A stretch of 64,000 nucleotides of DNA from Arsukibacterium sp. MJ3 (GCF_000987765.1 NZ_LAHP01000015.1:40087-104086); one strand, 5' to 3'; positions 47,873-56,994 are shown, numbered from the stretch's first letter. Notes: generated by a model from the letters alone, not told the origin. Translations and numbers: made by a program.

Positions 47873-48051
47873 TGTCTTTATTACTTACCTCTGGTTATGC
47901 AGCCTGGCTTAGCAAGGCCAGGCAAGCGCTTAGCATGCAGCAGCAGTATAATAGTTATGTATTTTTGACTGATAATACTACTGTGTGTTTCGATAACATC
48001 AGTTATGCTACTTCCAAAATTTTACCGGAAAACCTGACTAAGCCGGAGTAA
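47872..48051 (+). CDS. Small protein (59 aa) between Tat protein and kinase
   Basis: Unassigned ORF of 59 residues read from GTG 47872, which overlaps the upstream stop by one base (TAGTG), ending TAA at 48051 just before the kinase start. It encodes MSLLLTSGYAAWLSKARQAL at the N-terminus, then a mixed sequence with one Cys. It is too short for an ordinary PqqD-type chaperone and has no clear PqqD motif, although in related clusters a small PqqD-like protein stands at this place. The overlap with both neighbours suggests a real, translationally coupled gene, but its codon pattern cannot be tested here. Confidence 0.4.
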   Translation: MSLLLTSGYAAWLSKARQALSMQQQYNSYVFLTDNTTVCFDNISYATSKILPENLTKPE

Positions 48052-48053
48052 CG

Positions 48054-48911
48054 TTGTCGCTTATTTCATTACATACGCCGCCCTTTACCGTGCGTATTGC
48101 CACCGATAGCTCCACCTTATTTAATAATTTAGCGGCCTTGTATCCGCTTACAATATTGCAAAAAGCCCCTGTTGCTGAGCATATTTACGATTTTCATATC
48201 GATTACACCCGACGTTTTAGCGGCAAAAGTCGACCTTATCATTTTCGTACCGGTACTGAACATTTTCGAATGGCTGATGCTCATCAACTGATCCCAACCT
48301 TTGAATGGGGCTTAAATTGGTGTGTGTCTGCTTATCAGCAACAGTATTTGGCTATTCATGCTGCGGTACTGGAGAAAGACGGTAAGGCACTGATTATGCC
48401 GGCGCCGCCCGGAAGTGGTAAAAGTACCTTGTGTGCGTTGTTAATGTTACAAGGCTGGCGCTTATTGTCGGATGAAATGTGTCTGATCGATCCTCTTAGC
48501 GGCAGGTTACAGCCCTATGTGCGGCCAGTCAGCTTAAAAAACGCCTCAATTGATGTTATTCAGCACTATTATCCCGACGTGGCAGTATTGCATCGCACCC
48601 CTGATACAGAAAAAGGTACTGTTGCCTATTTACGACCAACAGACAGTAGCTGGCAGCAAGCGAATAGTAGCGCCAAACCGTATTGGATAATTTTTCCAGC
48701 TTACCAGGCCAGTAGTGAGCCGGTAGCGGCATTTACCATGCCAAAAGCAGATACCTTGCTTTATTTGGCGCAGAACAGTTTTAATTATGCGGTATTTGGC
48801 GCTGATGGCTTTAACTTGTTGTGTCAGTTAGTGGAGAACACCCAAAATTATCGGTTGGAATACAGTGATACTAAACAAATGCTGCAATTACTGGAGCAGT
48901 TATTATGTTAA
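48054..48911 (+). CDS. HprK-related kinase (HprK-rel-A type)
   Basis: Nucleotide-binding protein of 285 residues related to the HPr kinase/phosphorylase C-domain. It has the P-loop at about 117-124 (APPGSGKS), followed by a Walker B-like LLSDEMCLID near 138-146. The N-terminal 100 residues form an unknown domain. The start is TTG 48054, with GGAG at 48045 as ribosome binding site. No HPr gene is nearby; the family is thought to act in peptide or polysaccharide systems rather than sugar uptake. It overlaps the nucleotidyltransferase gene by 7 bases. Family name is recognised; function is not established. Confidence 0.78.
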   Translation: MSLISLHTPPFTVRIATDSSTLFNNLAALYPLTILQKAPVAEHIYDFHIDYTRRFSGKSRPYHFRTGTEHFRMADAHQLIPTFEWGLNWCVSAYQQQYLAIHAAVLEKDGKALIMPAPPGSGKSTLCALLMLQGWRLLSDEMCLIDPLSGRLQPYVRPVSLKNASIDVIQHYYPDVAVLHRTPDTEKGTVAYLRPTDSSWQQANSSAKPYWIIFPAYQASSEPVAAFTMPKADTLLYLAQNSFNYAVFGADGFNLLCQLVENTQNYRLEYSDTKQMLQLLEQLLC

Positions 48912-49966
48912 TACCGCTGCCCATTCGTTGTTTTGCTAACCCGCAAGCGTTTTTAGCCAGTGCCAGTGCTGCTGATTGGACTGATTTGTTACAACAGGCG
49001 CGAAGCCTTGGTTTAACGGCGCAGCTACGGGCGTTATTTGTTCGCCATTCGTTATTCCAGCAGTTGCCAGCGACGGTGCAGCGACATTGTGACTGGGGCT
49101 GGCGCTATTATCAGAAACAGCAAGCCAGCTTATTTAACGAATTATTACAATTGGAACCTTGCTTAGCGCAAGCCAGCTATCCTTGTGTATTATTAAAAGG
49201 CGCCGCTTATCAGGCGTTAGGTTTGGCCGTTAGCGAAGGTCGGCTTTATTCTGATATCGACTTACTGGTAAACCGGCAACAGTTAAATGACTGCAAGGCT
49301 AAATTATTTTTCGCGGGTTTTTTTGAACCCGTAATGTCAGCTTACGATAAACACTTTTATCTGGAATTGTCGCATGAAAATCCGCCGCTTTATCATGTTA
49401 AACGCGGCACGGCGATAGATCTACATTTTGCACTTTTTCCGCTGGCCGGCCAAAAAAAATTGGCCACCGAGCAGGTGTTTCAACACGCTAACCCCATTGC
49501 CGGTTCTTGTCTGCAGACGCCAAGCCTCAGCTATTTATATATCCATGCCGCTATTCATTTTTTCTGGCAGGAAGAACAGCACAAGCTGGTAAAAGACTTA
49601 ATTGATCTGGACTTACTCTGCAGCGAACTTGCCGGGCAACAGCGATTAACGCAATTACTCTGTGACAGTGAGCAGTTTGGTGCGCTAGAGCCAGTAGTGA
49701 ATACGTTGCTGCTAGTTCAGCGCTTGTTTGGTCGGGAGTTTCCAGTTGATATTGCAGCAATATTAGCACACAGCTCTAAGCGGCGAACGGTAGCCAGGGC
49801 ATTGGTGCTGGCCCAGTTACATTTTGGCATTAAAGCCAGGCTGGCCGGGGCCCTTTGGTACTTGCGTGGTTACCGTCATAAAATGCATTGGCGGGCGCTA
49901 ACCCGCCATGTCTGGGTGAAAAGCAAGCTAGCCTGGCAACAACGTAGCAAAAAATACACTAGCTAA
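48905..49966 (+). CDS. Nucleotidyltransferase-fold protein
   Basis: Member of the uncharacterised nucleotidyltransferase family (PF14907 type), 353 residues. The core motif is LLKGAAYQALGLA followed by GRLYSDIDLLVN, with Asp117 and Asp119 as likely metal ligands. A helical region with Trp/His blocks (LYIHAAIHFFWQEEQHKLVKDLIDLDLL) follows. It overlaps the HprK-related kinase gene and is the last gene of the cassette. Its stop overlaps the 3' end of the convergent antiporter gene by 8 bases. Such genes commonly stand next to HprK-related kinases. Confidence 0.78.
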   Translation: MLIPLPIRCFANPQAFLASASAADWTDLLQQARSLGLTAQLRALFVRHSLFQQLPATVQRHCDWGWRYYQKQQASLFNELLQLEPCLAQASYPCVLLKGAAYQALGLAVSEGRLYSDIDLLVNRQQLNDCKAKLFFAGFFEPVMSAYDKHFYLELSHENPPLYHVKRGTAIDLHFALFPLAGQKKLATEQVFQHANPIAGSCLQTPSLSYLYIHAAIHFFWQEEQHKLVKDLIDLDLLCSELAGQQRLTQLLCDSEQFGALEPVVNTLLLVQRLFGREFPVDIAAILAHSSKRRTVARALVLAQLHFGIKARLAGALWYLRGYRHKMHWRALTRHVWVKSKLAWQQRSKKYTS

Positions 49967-51296
49967 ATTCGTTGGCAGGTATTGCTTGCTCTGGCCGGCG
50001 CAACAGAATAATGCTGCTGGCAACGACTAATAAAATTAAACAATAGTAGCTATGGCTAACCACCTGCCAGGGTGAAATACCAAAGCTGGCGCCTAACAAC
50101 AATGCCTGCGCGCCATAGGGCACCAAACCCTGGCTAATGCAGGCAAAAATGTCTAATAAGCTGGCACTGCGCCTGGGGGTGATCTGGTGTTGTTGAGCCA
50201 AGGTTTTGCTGACGTCACCGGTTAATACTATCGCCACGGTATTATTGGCAATACACAGGTTACTGAAAAAAGCGAGTGCGGCTATCGCCAATTGCTGAGC
50301 TTTGTTCCCTGCCAGTGCTAATTTACCAGTGATGTTTTGAATTTTAGCGGCAATCCAGCTTAGGCCGCCTTGTTGCTTAATAAACTCACTTAAGCCACTG
50401 ACCAGCATAGCCAACAGAAAAATTTCCTGCACACTGGCAAAACCTGCGGCAATATCCTGGCCAATGCCGGTGAGTTGATAGTCGGCAAACAGGCTGCCTT
50501 GCAGTGCTGCCAGCACTATGCCCAGTAACAGCACAACAAACACATTTAAGCCCATTACCGCCAGCACTAAAATTGCTGCATAGGGCAGTACGCCACTCCA
50601 GCTAAAGTCGGCGGCTGTTACCGGCGTAGTAGCGCTGGTTAACAAGCTGTACAGCAGTAAAGTAAGCAAAGCTGCTGGCAAAGCAATTTTTATATTTTCT
50701 TTAAACTTATCTGCCATCTTTGCCCCCTGGGTGCGGGTTGCGGCAATAGTAGTATCAGAAATAATAGACAGGTTGTCACCAAACATCGCGCCGCTTAGCA
50801 ACACTCCGGCCACCAGCGCATTATCCAGGCTAGCCTGAGAGGCTAAGCCGGCTGCTATGGGGGCCAGCGCGCCAATGGTGCCCATTGACGTGCCCATTGC
50901 AGTAGAAATGAGTGCGGCAATAATAAACAAGCCGGGTAACAGCCAGGCCGCAGGTACGATGCTCAGGCCGGCATTCACTGCGGCATCTACGCCGCCGGTA
51001 GCGGTTGCTACACTGGCAAATGCGCCAGCCAGCAAGTAAATCATACACATGGTAATAATATTGTGGTTGCCGGCCCCTTTAATTAGCACCTCAATTGATT
51101 GTTGTAATGGTGCACGGTGCAGCCAGATAGCCAGGATGAGTGCCGGAATAATCGCCACATGCCCCGGTAATTGATAAAAAGCATAATCAACATTCTGGGC
51201 TTGAAAATATAAGCCACTGCCTAAAAACAATAGCACGAACAGCCCCAGTGGCAGCAGTGAACGCTTGGCGCCGGGTGGGCTTGCAGAATTTAGCAT
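49959..51296 (-). CDS. NhaC-family Na+/H+ antiporter
   Basis: Inner-membrane antiporter, 445 residues from ATG 51296, preceded by GAGG; an in-frame ATG at 51308 is possible. About 10-12 membrane helices are visible (for example 18-38, 48-65, 85-105, 122-150, 205-225, 240-290, 305-325). The block SGAMFGDNLSIISDTTIAATRTQGAKMADKFKENI is the NhaC signature, with acidic and polar residues in membrane helices. Ion specificity is inferred from the family. It is a single gene, convergent with the nucleotidyltransferase gene. Confidence 0.85.
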   Translation of the reverse strand: MLNSASPPGAKRSLLPLGLFVLLFLGSGLYFQAQNVDYAFYQLPGHVAIIPALILAIWLHRAPLQQSIEVLIKGAGNHNIITMCMIYLLAGAFASVATATGGVDAAVNAGLSIVPAAWLLPGLFIIAALISTAMGTSMGTIGALAPIAAGLASQASLDNALVAGVLLSGAMFGDNLSIISDTTIAATRTQGAKMADKFKENIKIALPAALLTLLLYSLLTSATTPVTAADFSWSGVLPYAAILVLAVMGLNVFVVLLLGIVLAALQGSLFADYQLTGIGQDIAAGFASVQEIFLLAMLVSGLSEFIKQQGGLSWIAAKIQNITGKLALAGNKAQQLAIAALAFFSNLCIANNTVAIVLTGDVSKTLAQQHQITPRRSASLLDIFACISQGLVPYGAQALLLGASFGISPWQVVSHSYYCLILLVVASSIILLRRPEQAIPANEFS

Positions 51297-51473
51297 GGTT
51301 AACCTCATTTAAATGGGGTGCAAACTATATAGATGGCCAGACGGCCTGTCAATGAGTGCACTATTTGCTGGCGTCAAGCCACTAACTTAGGGTAGTTTGT
51401 GGGAAAATCCTATCGTTTTAACAGGCTAAGGTTTTGCACTTAGCTAAAATAAGTTGGTTAAGCAGGAATAACT

Positions 51474-53345
51474 ATGTCAAACCGCAACATTATTTCCAGT
51501 CGCCGTTTTTTACCCTTTTTTTTGACGCAGGCGCTGGGCGCTTTTAACGATAATGTCTTTAAAAACTCACTAATGCTACTGCTGGCATTTACCGCTGCCA
51601 GCGCTTTACCCTGGAGTACCGATTTAACCATGAACCTGGCAGCAGGTTTGTTTATTTTGCCGTTTTTATTGTTTTCAGCCACAGCAGGCGCGCTGGCCGA
51701 CAGCATGTGTAAAACCCGCTTGATCCGGCTGTTAAAGTTAACCGAAATTGTATTAATGCTCGGCGCGGCGTTAGCCTTTTATTTTCAGCAGTACCTGTTG
51801 CTGCTGGGCTTGTTGTTTTTAATGGGTAGCCAGTCGGCTTTTTTTGGTCCGGCAAAATATGCCATTTTACCGCAATTACTTAGTGATAAAGCGCTGTTAT
51901 CCGGCAATGCCTGGGTAGAAATGGGCACCTTTGTTGCTATTTTACTCGGTACTATTGTCGGTGGTTTACTGGCAGGAAACGCGCATGCTCCATTATGGAT
52001 TGGCGCCCTGGTGGTGTTTTTTGCTGTACTGGGTTATCTGAGTAGCCGGGCTATTCCTGAAGTAGGCCAGGTTCAGCAGGCTGAACCCTTTACCTTTGCA
52101 CCGGTAAAACAAACGCTGCAAACCATTAAAATTAGTTACGCCAACCGCACCTTGTATTTAGCCATTATGGCCATTAGTTGGTTTTGGTTTTTGGGTGCAA
52201 GTTATTTAACACAATTTCCTAATTTCACTAAAACCATGCTGGCAGGCGACAATACCGTGGTTACCGCTCTGCTGGTGGCTTTTTCGGTCGGGGTGGGGCT
52301 TGGCTCAATGCTCTGTGAGCGTTTGTCTGGTAACCAGGTCGAGTTGGGGTTGGTGCCGTTGGGCTCTATTGGGTTAACCGTGTTTGGTTGTAGTTTGTAT
52401 TTTAGTACGCCAGAGAGTGCGCCAGCTCAACTGCAGGCAATAGGGGCCTTTTTACAAACCAGCTATGGTTGGTGGATTTTACTTGATTTGACCCTAATTG
52501 GGGTGTCGGGTGGTTTATTTATTGTGCCATTGTATGCCTTGTTACAAAAGCGTGCACAGCCAAGCCAGCGCGCCAGAATGATCGCTGCTAATAATATTTT
52601 TAATGCCTTGTTTATGGTGGTTAGTGCCATTGCCGGCATCGTGTTTTTAGCGGTACTGGGGTTAACTATTCCACAGTATTTTTTAATTTTGGCCATTATG
52701 AATGCGGTAGTCGCCTTATATGTTTACAGTCAGGTACCAGAGTTTGCGCTGCGCTTTGTTATTTACCTGCTTAGCCATACTTTATATCGGGTGCAAAGCC
52801 TTGGCCTGGATAACATTCCAGAGCAGGGCGCTGCGGTGCTGGTGGCCAACCATGTTAGCTATGTAGATGCTATGCTGATCGCCGGTGCCGTGCGCCGTCC
52901 GGTGCGGTTTGTTATGGAAAAAGCCATTTACGATATGCCGGTAGCTAATTGGTTATTTCGCGCCGCTCGCACTATTCCTATTTGCAGCAAACAAAAAAAT
53001 GAACAGGTGTATGACGCAGCGTTTGCCGCTATTCGCCGTGAACTGGCTGACGGTAACTTGGTGTGTATTTTTCCGGAGGGCCGTTTGACCAAAACCGGCG
53101 ACATCGACAGTTTTCGGCCAGGCATAGAGCGGATAATTGCAGAATACCCGGTACCGGTGGTGCCAATGGCTTTGCAAGGTCTGTGGGGATCATTTTTTAG
53201 TCATTACGGTAAAGGTGCGTTTAAAGTAAAAAGCCGCTGGTGGTCTAAGGTATCGTTAATTGCCGAAACACCGATAGCGGCAACCGCCGTCAGTGCTGCT
53301 GATTTGGAATTACGGGTTCGCGCCTTGCGGGGCGAGCATCGTTGA
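51474..53345 (+). CDS. MFS (LplT-like)/PlsC acyltransferase fusion
   Basis: Two-domain protein of 623 residues. The first 400 residues are an MFS transporter of the LplT kind (FLTQALGAFNDNVFKNSLMLL, 12 helices). Residues about 425-620 form a PlsC-type acyltransferase: NHVSYVD with His460 and Asp465, MEKAIYDMP, then FPEG at 533-536 and VVPMALQGLWGS. In E. coli LplT and Aas are separate, and Aas carries the acyl-ACP ligase domain. Here no AMP-binding domain follows, so the fusion lacks the ligase step. A role in importing and reacylating lysophospholipids is inferred. Confidence 0.85.
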   Translation: MSNRNIISSRRFLPFFLTQALGAFNDNVFKNSLMLLLAFTAASALPWSTDLTMNLAAGLFILPFLLFSATAGALADSMCKTRLIRLLKLTEIVLMLGAALAFYFQQYLLLLGLLFLMGSQSAFFGPAKYAILPQLLSDKALLSGNAWVEMGTFVAILLGTIVGGLLAGNAHAPLWIGALVVFFAVLGYLSSRAIPEVGQVQQAEPFTFAPVKQTLQTIKISYANRTLYLAIMAISWFWFLGASYLTQFPNFTKTMLAGDNTVVTALLVAFSVGVGLGSMLCERLSGNQVELGLVPLGSIGLTVFGCSLYFSTPESAPAQLQAIGAFLQTSYGWWILLDLTLIGVSGGLFIVPLYALLQKRAQPSQRARMIAANNIFNALFMVVSAIAGIVFLAVLGLTIPQYFLILAIMNAVVALYVYSQVPEFALRFVIYLLSHTLYRVQSLGLDNIPEQGAAVLVANHVSYVDAMLIAGAVRRPVRFVMEKAIYDMPVANWLFRAARTIPICSKQKNEQVYDAAFAAIRRELADGNLVCIFPEGRLTKTGDIDSFRPGIERIIAEYPVPVVPMALQGLWGSFFSHYGKGAFKVKSRWWSKVSLIAETPIAATAVSAADLELRVRALRGEHR

Positions 53346-53538
53346 TGGCTGCTAAAGCGTCAGGTTTATTTACAAATACTAAATTGGTAATAGCGAGGCG
53401 TATTTTAGCTTAGCAAGCATTGCCGTTCTGGCACTGGCTTGGCTGTTGCGGTTTAATAATAGGCATATATATTGCTTTTGATTTTGTTGTGACCAGCCCT
53501 GGTTGCTAACAACAATAACAAAAGACAAGGATAATCCT

Positions 53539-54531
53539 ATGACAATTGTTCAACCAATGCGTTGGCTAAAGTATGTTGTGCTGAGTTTAAGTTTTACTCT
53601 ACTTGCTTTACCTGCTTCGGCATCACTTTTTTCTAATATTTATATTTTTGGCGATAGCCTATCTGACACCGGTAATACTGCACAAGCAACGGGTAATCTT
53701 CTTGGTGGTCCAGTCGGTTACGGCAATAACCGGCGGTTCTCGAATGGCATTTTGTGGCACGAGTATTTGTCGAATGAACTTGAGTTACCCACGACAAGTT
53801 CGGCTTTTGGCGGCAATAATTACGCTTTTGGTGGTGCTCAAATTAATAATACGGGTGGCTTTTCTGCAGGAGTTTTAACCCAATATGACCAATATCTGGG
53901 TCAGCTTGGCGCTAATCCTTTTGATGCTGATGCGCTTTATATAGCCTGGGCAGGGGGTAACGATATGCGGGGATTGGTTCGTACGGCTAATCCGTTAACA
54001 GCCATCGCCAATGTTATCTCAGTATTTCAAGGTGTGCTCAGTGATATGATTTACCGCGGAGCGACAACGTTATTAGTGCCCAACTTACCAAATTTGGGTG
54101 CAATCCCTGAGTTTCGCACTACAATTAATGCCTCAAATGCTGTTTTTGTAAGTGTTACCTGGAACCAGTTACTTGAACAAATGTTGGTTGATTTAGCCAG
54201 ACAAACTCGCGCTGATATATACATGTTAGATGTATTTGGCTTATTTACTGATATTTTGGCTGATCCGCAGTCTGAAGGTTTTACTAACACCACCGGCCAG
54301 TGCCGCTCGTTGCTTTTTGGCATTATCGAACGCTCTTGTGCTCAGCCTGGTCAGTTTGTGTTTTGGGATAATATTCACCCTACCACGGCTGCTCACGCCG
54401 TATTAGGCCGGGAAGCGGCATTGTTGCTGCAAAGTGGTCAAACGGTATATCAGCAAGTGCCAGAGCCTGCGACGCTGGCGTTATTTTTGTTGGCATCACT
54501 TTGGTTTGTCCGGCGGCGGCGCGCGTTATAA
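53539..54531 (+). CDS. PEP-CTERM SGNH/GDSL hydrolase
   Basis: Secreted GDSL lipase/esterase-like protein, 330 residues from ATG 53539 after AAGGA; a TTG at 53503 is unlikely. Signal peptide ends near ASA. Block I is IFGDSLSDTGN, block III AGGNDM, and block V DNIHPTTAAHA with the catalytic Asp/His. The C-terminus has the PEP-CTERM sorting tag: VPEPATL, a hydrophobic helix and an RRRR end. This tag is normally cleaved by an exosortase, whose gene is not in the window. An exosortase-associated acyltransferase gene lies at 21988-22836. A strong terminator follows. Substrate unknown. Confidence 0.88.
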   Translation: MTIVQPMRWLKYVVLSLSFTLLALPASASLFSNIYIFGDSLSDTGNTAQATGNLLGGPVGYGNNRRFSNGILWHEYLSNELELPTTSSAFGGNNYAFGGAQINNTGGFSAGVLTQYDQYLGQLGANPFDADALYIAWAGGNDMRGLVRTANPLTAIANVISVFQGVLSDMIYRGATTLLVPNLPNLGAIPEFRTTINASNAVFVSVTWNQLLEQMLVDLARQTRADIYMLDVFGLFTDILADPQSEGFTNTTGQCRSLLFGIIERSCAQPGQFVFWDNIHPTTAAHAVLGREAALLLQSGQTVYQQVPEPATLALFLLASLWFVRRRRAL

Positions 54532-54552
54532 TTTACGTCGGTAGGTTGTTGT

Positions 54553-54587
54553 AACACCAGACAACATGAATATTGTCTGGTGTTTTT
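54553..54587 (+). terminator. Terminator after the PEP-CTERM gene
   Basis: Perfect 12-bp stem (AACACCAGACAA at 54553-54564 and its complement at 54573-54584) with an eight-base loop, ending in five T residues. Confidence 0.88.
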
Positions 54588-54692
54588 GTTGGATCGTCTG
54601 ATGTTTTACCATAAGTAACTTGAACTAGCCAAGGTTGCCCTCATAACCAGATACTGCCTGTGAATTAGCAGTGGCTTACTTTGGAGTTGTAG

Positions 54693-55847
54693 ATGCTTAA
54701 CTTTTCTTTTCAAAATCCTACCCGAATTGTCTTTGGTAAAGGCCAACTGCAGCAGTTGGCTACCTTAATTCCGGCCGGTAGCAAGGTATTGTTGCTATAT
54801 GGTGGCGGCTCTATTAAGCAAAATGGTGTTTATCAGCAAGTCGTTGCTGCGCTGGACGGTTTTGATTGGCAGGAATTTAAAGGCATTGAGCCCAACCCCA
54901 GTTTTGAAACGCTGATGCGCGCTGCTGATTTAGTGCGCCAGAAAAAAATTGATTTCTTGCTACCCGTTGGTGGCGGCAGCGTGATTGATGGTGCTAAATT
55001 TGTGGCCGCAGCGGCAGTATACTCAGGTGATGCCTGGGATATTCTGGCGAACGGTGGCAAGGTAGAATCGGCAGTGGCGCTGGGTTGTGTGCTAACTTTG
55101 CCGGCAACCGGCACTGAAAGTAACGGCAACTCGGTTGTTACCCGCTATGAAACTCAGCAAAAACTGGCGTTTTCCAGCCCACAGGTGTTCCCGCAATTTG
55201 CCATTTTAGACCCTAGCGTTACCTTTAGTTTGCCGCCACGGCAAGTGGCCAATGGCGTGGTCGATGCCTTTGTGCATGTAATAGAGCAATATTTAACGTA
55301 TCCGGTAAATGCACCGGTACAAGACCGCTTTGCAGAAGGCTTGTTGCAAACGTTAATAGAGCAGGGCCCTAAGGCGCTGAGTGATCCTGACGACTACGAC
55401 GTGCGGGCCAATATTATGTGGGCTGCTACCATGGCGCTGAATGGCCTGATTGGCCAGGGTGTGCCACAAGACTGGGCTACTCATATGATTGGCCATGAAA
55501 TAACCGCGTTATATGGCCTGGATCATGCGCAAACGCTGGCCATAGTATTACCCGCGTTGATGCAACAGCAACGCCAGCAAAAACGGGAAAAGTTGCTGCA
55601 GTTTGGCCGGCGGGTGTGGCAATTACATCATCAGGACGAAGAGCGCCTAATTGATGACACCATTGCTCACACCCGGGGGTTTTTTGAACAAATGGGCGTG
55701 CCTACCCGGCTAGCCGATTATGGCATTGCTGCCGATGCTGTGGAGCAACTGCTGGCCAAGCTGGAAGCGCATGGTATGGTTAAGTTGGGCGAGCATGGCG
55801 ACATTACCCTCGACGTGTCACGGCAGATTTTGCAAAAAGCGATTTAA
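54693..55847 (+). CDS. yqhD: Iron-containing alcohol dehydrogenase (YqhD-like)
   Basis: NADPH-dependent aldehyde reductase family, 384 residues (E. coli YqhD 387). It has the cofactor loop GGGSVIDGAKFVAA and metal-binding blocks VVDAFVHVIEQYLTYP and MIGHEITALYGLDHAQTLAI. YqhD reduces short reactive aldehydes such as glyoxal and is usually induced by a regulator not seen here. It stands alone with an untranslated gap before it and a hairpin after it. No neighbouring regulator gene was found. Confidence 0.85.
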   Translation: MLNFSFQNPTRIVFGKGQLQQLATLIPAGSKVLLLYGGGSIKQNGVYQQVVAALDGFDWQEFKGIEPNPSFETLMRAADLVRQKKIDFLLPVGGGSVIDGAKFVAAAAVYSGDAWDILANGGKVESAVALGCVLTLPATGTESNGNSVVTRYETQQKLAFSSPQVFPQFAILDPSVTFSLPPRQVANGVVDAFVHVIEQYLTYPVNAPVQDRFAEGLLQTLIEQGPKALSDPDDYDVRANIMWAATMALNGLIGQGVPQDWATHMIGHEITALYGLDHAQTLAIVLPALMQQQRQQKREKLLQFGRRVWQLHHQDEERLIDDTIAHTRGFFEQMGVPTRLADYGIAADAVEQLLAKLEAHGMVKLGEHGDITLDVSRQILQKAI

Positions 55848-55904
55848 GACACTAATAACACTTAGAAAGAAAGGTTATGGCGTCTGTTGTTAATTATGGT
55901 AAAC

Positions 55905-55929
55905 AAATAGCCATTAAGATGGCTATTTT
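55905..55929 (+). terminator. Terminator-like hairpin before dapB
   Basis: AAATAGCCAT TAAG ATGGCTATTT, a perfect ten-base stem followed by a single further T. It lies after yqhD and before dapB; the T-tract is short, so termination may be partial. Confidence 0.5.
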
Positions 55930-55992
55930 GCTTCCACCTATTGGCTGCTTTTGCTTTAATAGCCGCCATCGTTATTTATACAGGGTAAGCTT

Positions 55993-56802
55993 ATGCCTGC
56001 TATCGGAATATTCGGCGCTAACGGCCGTATGGGTCGTGCTTTAACCACTGTTGCCAAAGAGCAACAGTTAAACCTTACCGCTGCCACAGTGCGGCCAGGC
56101 TCGGCATTGCTGGGGGTTGATGCCGGCGAGCTGGCTGGTTGCGGTAAACTGGGGCTGGCGTTGACGGCCACCGGCAGTGCCAGCATTAGCAGCGCCGATA
56201 TTTGGGTTGACTTTACTATGCCCGAGCCGATGCTGGCGCATGTAGCGTTGGCGGTGGCAGCCAAAAAAGCCATGGTAATTGGGGTAACCGGTTTAACCGA
56301 CAGCCAATATCAACAGCTGCAGCAAGCCAGCAAGCACATTGCTATTGTTTGGGCACCTAATATGAGTGTCGGTATAAATTTAATGCTGCATTTGGTGCAA
56401 ACTGCCGCCAAAGTAATGGGGCAAACCGCCGATATTGAAATAATTGAAGCGCATCATCGCTTTAAAAAAGACGCCCCCTCAGGCACCGCTATGGCCATTG
56501 GTGCCAGTATTGCCAAAGTACTAGAGCGCAATTTGGCGGAAGTGGCGGTGTATGGCCGTGAGGGAATAACGGGTGAGCGACCCGCGCAAACTATAGGCTT
56601 TGCTACGGTGCGCGGCGGTGATATTGTTGGTGATCATACCGCCTTGTTTGCAGATTTAGGCGAAAGACTGGAAATAACCCACAAAGCCTCCAGCAGAAAC
56701 ACCTTCGCCCAAGGCGCCATGCGTGCTGCTTTGTGGTTGCAAAATAAACAGCCCGGACTTTATTCTATGCAGCAAGTGCTAGGTTTAGCTGACTTAACCT
56801 AA
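55993..56802 (+). CDS. dapB: 4-hydroxy-tetrahydrodipicolinate reductase
   Basis: Lysine and diaminopimelate pathway enzyme, using NAD(P)H. The 269 residues (E. coli 273) begin MPAIGIFGANGRMGRALTTVA with the GxxGxxG nucleotide motif. Later blocks are VIGVTGL, WAPNMSVGINLMLH, and the substrate loop EAHHRFKKDAPSGTA with the catalytic His and Lys. The upstream ribosome binding site is weak. The gene lies just before carA, as in E. coli, with a 209-base leader in between. No defect is visible. Confidence 0.95.
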   Translation: MPAIGIFGANGRMGRALTTVAKEQQLNLTAATVRPGSALLGVDAGELAGCGKLGLALTATGSASISSADIWVDFTMPEPMLAHVALAVAAKKAMVIGVTGLTDSQYQQLQQASKHIAIVWAPNMSVGINLMLHLVQTAAKVMGQTADIEIIEAHHRFKKDAPSGTAMAIGASIAKVLERNLAEVAVYGREGITGERPAQTIGFATVRGGDIVGDHTALFADLGERLEITHKASSRNTFAQGAMRAALWLQNKQPGLYSMQQVLGLADLT

Positions 56803-56953
56803 GCTTTTAAGCAACTAAACTCAATAACCAGCGAAAGCAGCTAAATCTGAATAAAACCAAATTAGCCGTAGCCAAAATTGTGCTTTTCGCCTAGAATATG
56901 CAGGTTTGCCCGGTTACTAACTTGGGCGAATACGCAGATTAGAATTTTGGGTC

Positions 56954-56994
56954 AAAACGGGAGGTAAAATACAGTTGGTTTTTCCCCGTTTTTT
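56954..56994 (+). promoter_or_regulatory. Terminator-like hairpin in the carA leader
   Basis: AAAACGGG pairs with CCCGTTTT (56985-56992) across a 23-base loop that can pair further by wobble, followed by T residues. It stands immediately upstream of the carA ribosome binding site GGAGG, so it may act as an attenuator or as a residual terminator. Confidence 0.45.

Noticed and set aside
51330..51360. Possible CIRCE-like half site near the antiporter start
   Set aside because: Only an isolated GAGTGC was found, with no inverted partner at the right spacing.
56846..56863. ArgR box upstream of carA
   Set aside because: Only one half (TCTGAATAAAA) matches; the second half lacks the TTCA pattern. 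Kept only as a remark in the carA leader finding.
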